From positions 1 through 21,517 of the forward strand of contig JBCCYM010000027.1 of NCBI GenBank assembly GCA_039190005.1: 21,517 nucleotides of DNA, read 5' to 3'. Position 1 is the stretch's first letter; each line of letters opens with the position of its first letter. Shown in pieces: positions 16,701 through 21,517 of this stretch. The notes under the pieces were generated by a model. It ran no database searches, was not told where the DNA came from, and worked only from the letters and a program-made list of their open reading frames with translations. The DNA comes from JBCCYM01 sp039190005. GTDB lineage: Bacteria > Pseudomonadota > Gammaproteobacteria > UBA12402. The translations under genes were made by a program, and so were the position numbers.

Positions 16701-16785
16701 AAGCGCTGATGGCTAAAGAAGTGATAAGTAGCGTAGCGATGCTGTATTTAACAGACTTGATATAATTTTTTATTATTTTTATCAT
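13744..16785 (-). CDS. Large exported protein of unknown function (1013 residues)
   Basis: I do not recognise a family. The N-terminus is a Sec signal: basic residues to about K13, a hydrophobic core and SASA before A31, giving likely cleavage after A30. No lipobox and no clear membrane anchor follow. After a beta-like N-terminal region (about 35-145) the protein seems largely helical to about 680, including a Gln-rich stretch (182-188) and EELEKEIQK (271-279), which could be a short coiled coil. An acidic Asp-rich stretch lies at 400-417. The C-terminal third looks more beta-rich. All 12 cysteines (108, 117, 231, 243, 495, 501, 796, 819, 854, 941, 995, 1006) lie in the exported part and several are closely spaced, as expected for disulfides. 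GGTGAG precedes the ATG. The propeller lipoprotein follows on the same strand. A toxin, adhesin or enzyme cannot be distinguished. Confidence 0.75.
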   Translation of the reverse strand: MIKIIKNYIKSVKYSIATLLITSLAISASAAPATHQNDKVLIRTSIGSVIKDANYNITLTDSTGQHDISDVKVIERPNPNVIEQRRPYVVRLSVPWSQLPPEFLVKVCDEAHPERGCFYSQPKAKPLTYPAAVNAPVTFSSTVQFFQANNREQEEANAIRVMKQTPSRLATMSKAEYNELRQQQSQQSADLMMAQVAAGGPVGNFFKSVFIGFLNEFPGMTTVTAGAESLCMDLDPESNTGFCDFLVIDRGDDESMDYTYNYIIDFNANLEELEKEIQKVSGGIAYQNQLLSDFRNEETFRIFYDAEAYLAAVFDEYNIAVYMDNLNDDIWGEDAGYAPGMPGELTLDHIIAVLSDYDRYSQFVTLYDPDGKIESLHNPSSEDIEEYFRIIASIYFSHLDMDDDSDYPFSFSYDNDDNTTTEYSVYTPILTALQQQQFNKMAGGLRMWYGLKVVAIQAYRIYSQQSPADYHEGRQKSRTAFLRALNFEGLDESDCAPGDYCLSNVKANYEKRFEAIKEAYARHTGLPEAFVIRDNKTGEPVSVVLSVQTPKYTPLEFNKAVLDNNLELASVNELTDIFGIDEDEAARKRSVSNYFLGQLDLIGRLGVANPEIMKQLYSAFTLEEGYESLASLSYAMRASGGLASAEVVSKNVRASYYMENIIGEIVKNSERIVIENPDSLFIDYIKMYPYNTTPYNLSSDGKEELDESHLDVDLRGFYTAGLGDYTLTEKNITTPYVSWSADKFGHEYEELYADLYKSHDVSSLELSSPHLTVESFGLTPNPAGFPLTTFGSEAGCDFNIGYFKLENGIKLYSSEVSHCMEDVKLSALASAEIDQAIFHQLLFNEMLVEPDLYCPISNKTIQLEGNWPDVVPTASLTLINDTVPLSVPNGMNIALKPHPSYLNFRYVGGSGQLPAEGDTVKIDNVDLGYIAYSEKTGELICPYFIDYTSSSGKTGRAGIMLYTTEVDPFPLTPGPDDMTVSPLNRWLKNSGQWMCKGKSVNSKNRCRVGYLIE

Positions 16786-17128
16786 CTCTCACCGTCCCCG
16801 ATTTGTTTTTTAACTTTACGAAAACAAATATAGTAGTGAAATAATATATTTATACTGTAATTGAAATAGATGTTTTTTACAGCTATTATTAACAGGGGGA
16901 TATTTACAATCTATAAATTAATATGTTGACAAATCACGCATAATTGGAGTGCATATTTGTTCAACAACATTACTCAAAGTATTAATCAGCGCGCGAAATG
17001 TTCTCCTAAGATAAACACCGAATTATTTAAGTTTTGGAGAAAATATAGCATTGATAATCATGATCATGAAAGCCAAAAGAGAAAGCAATGCGGTGATAAA
17101 CTCTATTTAGATTAGCGTGAGGTGTTAA
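16786..17128. other. AT-rich spacer, mostly unexplained
   Basis: The spacer is upstream of the 1013-residue gene. A perfect TTGACA lies at 16926-16931 on the plus strand, with TGCATA 18 bases on (16950-16955) as a poor -10. A plus-strand frame from TTG 16957 to the stop at 17113-17115 encodes 52 lysine-rich residues with GGAG eight bases before its start, but it has no recognisable relatives. I could not find a convincing minus-strand promoter for the large gene. Confidence 0.3.
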
Positions 17129-17209
17129 TTAATAATGATAACGACACTGCGCAATCAAAATTTCATTTTTACTCACTTTGTAAACCAGGCGATGTTCGTG
17201 ATTAACGCG
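17129..17209 (-). pseudogene. C-terminal relic of a YoeB-type toxin
   Basis: The frame encodes 26 residues that read as the end of a YoeB mRNA interferase: NHEHRLVYKV, then ILIAQCRYHY and a stop. Compared with E. coli YoeB as I remember it (EEHRLVYAV ... LLIAACRYHY), about 16 of 26 positions match. The residues corresponding to catalytic R65, H83 and Y84 remain, but the upstream two thirds, including E46, are missing, and there is no YefM antitoxin gene. The relic's upstream end overlaps the last codons and stop of the short-chain dehydrogenase in another frame. The same frame has an ATG at 17224, which would make a 31-residue peptide, but this is too short to be a functional toxin. Confidence 0.72.
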
Positions 17210-17951
17210 CTGTGTAACCGCCATCTATGGTTAACAATGTGCCGGTGATAAATTCAGCTTTGTCGGAAGCGAGAAAATAAATGGATTCAGCAATTTCTTC
17301 GGCCCGACCAACGCGGTTAACTAGCTGACAGGCGGCTTCTTCGCGCTCAATATCCGCTAAAGGTATGCCGCTTTTATCACTGGCTAATTGGATCGCTTTG
17401 CGATACAGCGGTGTGTCAATGGTGCCGGGGCAGACACAGTTAACGCGGATATGATATGGCGCGTAATCAATCGCGGTGCTTTTTGCTAAATAGCCGAGCG
17501 CCGATTTAGTCGCGCCATAAATTGCTGAATGAGGTTTAGCCACAAAACACTGTTCGGAAGCGACTAATACTACCGCGCCCGATGATTGTTTCTTCATAAT
17601 GGGTAAGATGTATTTAAGCAAAAAGAATGTGCCGGTAAGATTGGTATTTAATACGCGAAAATAGTCTTCTTCACTAGTGTCTTCAATTGTACGTGATAAA
17701 TGAATGCCAGCGGCACTTACCAAGACATCAATGCGATCAGTCTGGGTCATGATGGTATCCACGGCTGATTTAATTTCTTCAACACGGCTGACATCACATT
17801 GTACCGTCTGCATGTCATCGATATTTATTGCCGCCTTATCTAAGGCAAAAATCTGATATCCCTGCGCGTGAAATTTTTCCGCGGCGGCTAAACCAATGCC
17901 ACTTGCGGCACCGGAAATCACCGCTACCGGCTTTTTAGTTTTATCGATCAT
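17202..17951 (-). CDS. Short-chain dehydrogenase/reductase (classical SDR)
   Basis: This is a cytoplasmic NAD(P)-dependent oxidoreductase of the classical SDR family; the substrate is not known. The cofactor motif is SGAASGIG (13-20), an acidic region (LDK) follows the second strand and may favour NAD, and VSAAG replaces the usual NNAG. The catalytic serine is in VLVASEQ, and YGATK holds the Tyr and Lys. RVNCVCPGTIDTPL and a C-terminal TIDGGYTAR are typical of the FabG-like group. ATG 17951 (249 residues) was preferred over an upstream TTG at 17957 that directly abuts the parC stop. The gene starts six bases after parC, so it is probably cotranscribed with orn and parC. Its stop codon lies within sequence homologous to a YoeB toxin, pointing to a recombination joint at its 3' end. 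Confidence 0.9.
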   Translation of the reverse strand: MIDKTKKPVAVISGAASGIGLAAAEKFHAQGYQIFALDKAAINIDDMQTVQCDVSRVEEIKSAVDTIMTQTDRIDVLVSAAGIHLSRTIEDTSEEDYFRVLNTNLTGTFFLLKYILPIMKKQSSGAVVLVASEQCFVAKPHSAIYGATKSALGYLAKSTAIDYAPYHIRVNCVCPGTIDTPLYRKAIQLASDKSGIPLADIEREEAACQLVNRVGRAEEIAESIYFLASDKAEFITGTLLTIDGGYTAR

Positions 17952-17957
17952 AAGCAA

Positions 17958-20201
17958 TTACGCCTTTGTTAAAAAATTAACGCGCTGATAACCCCGTGGT
18001 AGCTTATTACCGCGTCTGGCGCGCTCGCCATAATAATGGTCAATATCTTTTGGTTTTAACGTTAATTTGCGATTACCGGCAGTGATCACAAGATTGTCTT
18101 TTGGCGCGAAAGCGGTCATTGCCATAACAGATTCTTCACCAGATTTTAATTTTGCTGCCGGAATATTCATCATTTTTACGCCCTTACCTTTAGCCAGCTC
18201 AGGCAATTCTTTTATCGCGAAGATTAACAAATAACCGCCACTTGTCACTACCGCCAAACGATCACTCTTGTCATTTTTTATTACCGGCATGACGACTTTC
18301 GCGCCAGTTGGCACTTTAAGCAGCGTTTTACCAGCTTTGTTTTTCACTTGCAGATCAGCAAAGGTGGTCACAAAACCATAGCCACTGCTACTCGCCAAAA
18401 CAAATTTATCCTTATCCGCGCCCATCATCACAGCGACAAAAGTGGCGCCAGCTGGCGGTTTCAATCGGCCAGTTAACGGTTCACCAAAGCCACGCGCCGA
18501 GGGTAACGTATGCACCGGCAAGGTATACACTCTGCCGGTTGAATCAAGAAAAGCGGCGGATTGATTGTTACGGCCATTAGCGGCTGATTGAAAACTATCA
18601 CCGGATTTGTAATTGAGACTGTTACCATCAATATCATTGCCTTTAGCCACGCGTACCCAACCTTTATTGGATAAAATCACAGTGACCGGTTCAGTCGGCA
18701 ACACATCCGTGGCTTTCATGGCAACCGCTTCATCACGTTCAACAAATAATGAACGGCGTTTATCACCATAAGTTTCCATGTCCGCTTTGAGCTCATTTTT
18801 AAGCAAGGTTTTTAAACGCGCCGCGGAATTGAGAATCGCTTGTAATGTATCACGTTCTTGTGCCAGTTCTTTCTGTTCACCACGGATCTTTATTTCTTCC
18901 AGTTTAGCCAAATGACGTAATTTAAGATCAAGAACAGCATCAGCCTGCATGTCCGTGAGCTTAAATTTTTTCATTAATTTGGCTTTGGGGTTATCTTCAT
19001 TGCGGATGATAGCAATCACTTCATCAATATTAAGAAAAGCGATGAGTAAACCATCGAGAATATGTAAGCGTTCGAGTATTTTGTCGAGTCGGTATTGTAA
19101 GCGGCGCTTTACTGTGTCGCGACGACATGTCAACCATTCCGATAACAGCTTGTTTAATGGCTTCACTTGTGGTTTGCCATCCAGACCGATCATGTTGAAA
19201 TTAACCCGATAGGTACGCTCCAAATCGGTTGTCGCGAATAAATGCGCCATCACCTGTTCACTGTCAACACGATTTGAACGCAGAACAATCACTAAACGCA
19301 CCGGATTTTCATGATCGGATTCATCGCGCAGATCATCAACCATCGGTAGTTTTTTATTGCGCATTTGTGTGGCAATTTGTTCTAATAGTTTGGCGCCAGA
19401 AGTTTGATGCGGCAAAGCGGTGATGATAATTTCCGCGCCTTCTTTTTCATAAACCGCGCGCATCCGAATACCGCCCTTGCCGGTCTTGTACATGGCAATG
19501 ACATCTTCTTTTTTACTGATAATCTCGGCATCTGTGGGAAAATCCGGTCCGTGGATAATTTGACAGAGCGCTTCAACATCGGCTTTAGGATTATCGAGTA
19601 AATGAATACAAGCCTTGGTCACTTCCTCTAAATTATGCGGTGGAATATCGGTTGCCATGCCCACAGCAATCCCTGAACCACCATTCAATAGAATATTGGG
19701 TAATCGTGATGGCAATAGACAGGGTTCTTTTAAACTGCCATCAAAATTATTTTGCCAATCAACGGTGCCTTGCCCTAATTCACTTAACAGCACTTCGGCG
19801 TATTTTGCCAGGCGCGATTCGGTATAGCGCATTGCCGCGAATGATTTAGGATCATCCGCCGAACCCCAGTTGCCCTGTCCGTCAATCAAGGGATAGCGAT
19901 AGGCAAAGTTCTGCGCCATTAACACCATCGCTTCATAGCAAGCGGTATCGCCATGCGGATGGAATTTACCCAACACATCGCCGACAGTACGGGCTGATTT
20001 TTTATACTTTGAGCTGTTTTTTAAGCCGAGCTCTGACATGCTGTAGATAATACGACGCTGTACCGGTTTTAAACCATCACCGATATGCGGCAACGCGCGA
20101 TCGAGAATGACATACATCGAATAATTAAGATAAGACTTCTCGGCAAAGGTCTTAATTGGCTGCTGCTCGATATTGGCAAATTGTTTAGTAAGCGCGCTCA
20201 T
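17958..20201 (-). CDS. parC: DNA topoisomerase IV subunit A (ParC)
   Basis: ParC is the DNA breakage-reunion subunit of topoisomerase IV. FAEKSYLNYSMYVILDRALP opens the winged-helix domain. The quinolone-resistance region is GKFHPHGDTACYEAM (79-92), with Thr86 and Glu90 at the positions of E. coli Ser80 and Glu84. The active tyrosine is Y126 in AAMRYTESR. LRDESDHENPVRLVIVLRSN and LRHLAKLEEIKIRGEQ match ParC rather than GyrA, and the C-terminal domain lacks the GyrA box (QRRGGKG), as expected. The length (747) is close to E. coli ParC (752). It begins five bases after the orn stop and is followed closely by an SDR gene. E. coli has plsC after parC, so this context is different. Confidence 0.96.
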   Translation of the reverse strand: MSALTKQFANIEQQPIKTFAEKSYLNYSMYVILDRALPHIGDGLKPVQRRIIYSMSELGLKNSSKYKKSARTVGDVLGKFHPHGDTACYEAMVLMAQNFAYRYPLIDGQGNWGSADDPKSFAAMRYTESRLAKYAEVLLSELGQGTVDWQNNFDGSLKEPCLLPSRLPNILLNGGSGIAVGMATDIPPHNLEEVTKACIHLLDNPKADVEALCQIIHGPDFPTDAEIISKKEDVIAMYKTGKGGIRMRAVYEKEGAEIIITALPHQTSGAKLLEQIATQMRNKKLPMVDDLRDESDHENPVRLVIVLRSNRVDSEQVMAHLFATTDLERTYRVNFNMIGLDGKPQVKPLNKLLSEWLTCRRDTVKRRLQYRLDKILERLHILDGLLIAFLNIDEVIAIIRNEDNPKAKLMKKFKLTDMQADAVLDLKLRHLAKLEEIKIRGEQKELAQERDTLQAILNSAARLKTLLKNELKADMETYGDKRRSLFVERDEAVAMKATDVLPTEPVTVILSNKGWVRVAKGNDIDGNSLNYKSGDSFQSAANGRNNQSAAFLDSTGRVYTLPVHTLPSARGFGEPLTGRLKPPAGATFVAVMMGADKDKFVLASSSGYGFVTTFADLQVKNKAGKTLLKVPTGAKVVMPVIKNDKSDRLAVVTSGGYLLIFAIKELPELAKGKGVKMMNIPAAKLKSGEESVMAMTAFAPKDNLVITAGNRKLTLKPKDIDHYYGERARRGNKLPRGYQRVNFLTKA

Positions 20202-20206
20202 CAGGC

Positions 20207-20770
20207 TTATTTTTGTTCAGCAAATAGATGTTGACGGTAATACTTTAATTCGTCGATGGATTCACGGATATCATCCAATGCCAAGTGTGTGGATGATTTT
20301 TTAAAGCCTTTGACGATATCACTGCCATACCAACGCACGGCAAGTTCTTTGATGGTTGAGACATCAATATGACGATAATGAAAATAATTTTCCAGCGCCG
20401 GCATGTAACGATAGAGATAACGCCGATCAGTACAAATACTGCTGCCACACATCGGCGATTGTCCGGCTGATACATATTGCTGGAGAAATTTGATTGTCTC
20501 AGCTTCAGCTTTTTGCTCATCAATGGCACTATCTTTAACCCGTTGCACCAATCCCGATTTATTGTGCTGCTTGGTGTTCCATTTGTCCATGCCATCGAGT
20601 AATTGATCCGCTTGTTTAATGGCAAATACTGGTCCTTCAGCAATAATGTCAAGTTCACTATTGGTCACAACTGTGGCGATTTCGATAATCCGATCCTGAT
20701 CAAAGTCAAGTCCGGTCATTTCTAAATCAATCCATATCAGATTACTATTTCCTTCACAACGATTTATCAT
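20207..20770 (-). CDS. orn: Oligoribonuclease Orn
   Basis: Orn degrades two- to five-base RNA fragments and pGpG to mononucleotides in the cytoplasm and is essential in E. coli. It is a DEDDh 3'-5' exonuclease. D15 and E17 are in LIWIDLEMTGLD, D115 in ICTDRRYLYRYMP, and H162 with D167 in THLALDDIRES. E. coli has GQDRR where this protein has CTDRR. The length (187) fits the family (181). AAGG stands seven bases before the ATG. A TATACT box (minus strand, 20815-20820) could be the -10 of an orn-parC-SDR operon, but its -35 is poor. The E. coli neighbour rsgA is not present upstream; a repeat-rich spacer is there instead. Confidence 0.96.
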   Translation of the reverse strand: MINRCEGNSNLIWIDLEMTGLDFDQDRIIEIATVVTNSELDIIAEGPVFAIKQADQLLDGMDKWNTKQHNKSGLVQRVKDSAIDEQKAEAETIKFLQQYVSAGQSPMCGSSICTDRRYLYRYMPALENYFHYRHIDVSTIKELAVRWYGSDIVKGFKKSSTHLALDDIRESIDELKYYRQHLFAEQK

Positions 20771-20875
20771 TGAAATACCTTATAGAATTAAGAATTTAAA
20801 ATCACAGGATTGTCAGTATAATCGAAAGCTTGGCAATAAGATAGTGAAAAATTTCCCGGGTTATTTCCATAACGT

Positions 20876-20999
20876 GGTCCCTGAGCCTGTCGAAGGGTAT
20901 AACAAGCTTTTCGAGCGCAAGCTTGGGCTTCGACAAGCTCAGCCATCTATGTCTTAAAGCTGTTCAAAGGGCGGTCCCTGAGCTTGTCGAAGGGTCGAA
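20876..20999. repeat. Cluster of CCCTGAGCCTGTCGAAGGG repeats upstream of orn
   Basis: A direct copy (GGTCCCTGAGCCTGTCGAAGGG core, 20876-20897) and an inverted copy (GGGCTTCGACAAGCTCAGCC, 20925-20944) form an inverted doublet with about 30 bases between. The spacer contains CAAGCTT (20903-20909) paired with AAGCTTG (20919-20925). A third copy with the core CCCTGAGCTTGTCGAAGGG is at 20976-20994. The doublet matches the partial one at 8521-8621. The rest of the 313-base spacer (20771-21083) shows nothing else I can support. Confidence 0.85.
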
Positions 21000-21083
21000 A
21001 GGCTATCAGCAAGATATTACACTATCGCTTGGCAATCCACTATAGTTTTTAAGTTTAACGCGTCCATCAAAATAACACAATAC

Positions 21084-21517
21084 TCACGATGTGCCACTTA
21101 TTTTATTCACAGTGGTTTTGTTGCGAATAAACAAGACGCATAAGATAAAACTGATAAAAATAATTACGCCTCCAAGAATATAAGGTGTGGGCGGAAAATA
21201 CGTGAATAAGTAGCCACCCGTCGCGGCCATCACAATATTGGCCAATCCCTGTAGCGCCAGCACTACCGACATCACCTGAGCTTGTTGATCTTTCGACGTG
21301 CTGATGGACACATAAGCGTACATATTGGTTAAAAAAAACGCCATGCCAAACGCATAGATGGTTAGCAAAACATGAAACCAGATGTTAACCGGTATCATCC
21401 CCATCGCGATTAAACTCACAGCGATCAGCAACACCGACCAAGGTAGTATTTTCCGCGGTGTAATTCGACTGGTTAATGGTTGCACAAATATGATTTGAAA
21501 AACAAGTATACCTATAC
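21084..21517 (-). CDS. MFS transporter, C-terminal part only
   Basis: This is the end of a major facilitator superfamily membrane protein; the frame is open to the window edge, so the N-terminal half and start are not seen. About 144 residues are visible. LTSRITPRKILPWSVLLIA looks like the cytoplasmic loop 8-9 and the next helix. Three to four more hydrophobic helices follow, with SISTSKDQQAQVMSVVLALQGLANIVMAATGGYLF resembling helices 10-11 of TetA/DHA1-type drug or multi-substrate exporters. The protein ends in a short polar tail. An in-frame GTG at 21485 is internal and should not be taken as the start. The substrate cannot be inferred, and the gene is separated from orn by the repeat cluster. 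Confidence 0.8.
   Translation of the reverse strand, partial: IGILVFQIIFVQPLTSRITPRKILPWSVLLIAVSLIAMGMIPVNIWFHVLLTIYAFGMAFFLTNMYAYVSISTSKDQQAQVMSVVLALQGLANIVMAATGGYLFTYFPPTPYILGGVIIFISFILCVLFIRNKTTVNKISGTS

Noticed and set aside
13744..16785. Known pore-forming or insecticidal toxin family
   Set aside because: The helical middle part suggested this loosely, but no diagnostic motif could be identified, so I leave the function open.
17958..20201. Quinolone-resistance mutation in ParC (Thr86)
   Set aside because: Thr at the position of E. coli Ser80 is a common natural hydroxyl residue in this region, and Glu90 is unchanged, so no resistance can be claimed.
20245..20658. Long minus-strand frame inside orn
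   Set aside because: It is a shifted-frame shadow of orn, whose own frame carries all DEDDh residues.

Overview
The window looks like ordinary chromosome from a gammaproteobacterium with moderately low GC. PcnB, NudF, YqiA, ParE, ParC, Orn, MnmG and the long-form QueF all resemble their Escherichia coli counterparts along their whole visible length. The gene order differs from enterics: the cpdA and yqiB genes that accompany nudF, yqiA and parE in E. coli are absent, mnmG has no rsmG behind it, and parC is followed by a short-chain dehydrogenase instead of plsC. The order Legionellales is possible, but that is a guess from GC and gene style and is not demonstrated.

Layout. Positions 1-1100 (minus) hold a 3'-truncated pcnB with a TTG start. 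A good promoter then drives a compact plus-strand operon, nudF-yqiA-parE (1311-4364). parE converges, one base apart, on an FAD-dependent oxidoreductase of the DAO family (4366-5874, minus). Two plus-strand membrane transporters follow: a TauE/SafE-type permease (6073-6906) and a sugar-porter MFS protein (7057-8475) with a strong extended -10 promoter. A 435-base repeat-filled spacer leads to queF (8911-9756). An 87-bp REPIN-like palindrome separates queF from mnmG (9904-11796).

The most accessory-looking part is 11809-16785 (minus). It encodes a lipoprotein with a probable seven-bladed beta-propeller and a 1013-residue exported protein of unknown function with 12 cysteines. Downstream lies a relic of a YoeB-type toxin (17129-17209) whose upstream end overlaps the stop codon of a short-chain dehydrogenase. 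That dehydrogenase ends the minus-strand run orn-parC-SDR (20770-17202). The window closes with the C-terminal half of an MFS transporter (21084 to the edge).

Two families of short palindromic repeats occupy the spacers. One has the core CCCTGAGCCTGTCGAAGGG, in clusters near 5937-5985, 8521-8765 and 20876-20999. The other is a single inverted doublet of a TTCCCGC-ACAA-GCGGGAA hairpin at 9799-9885. Several copies lie between a likely promoter and the start codon, so they would be transcribed as structured leaders. I found no rRNA, tRNA, CRISPR array, prophage or intact insertion sequence, and no convincing new defence or mobile system. The best candidates for undescribed biology are the secreted 1013-residue protein with its propeller lipoprotein neighbour, and the repeat elements placed in 5' leaders.
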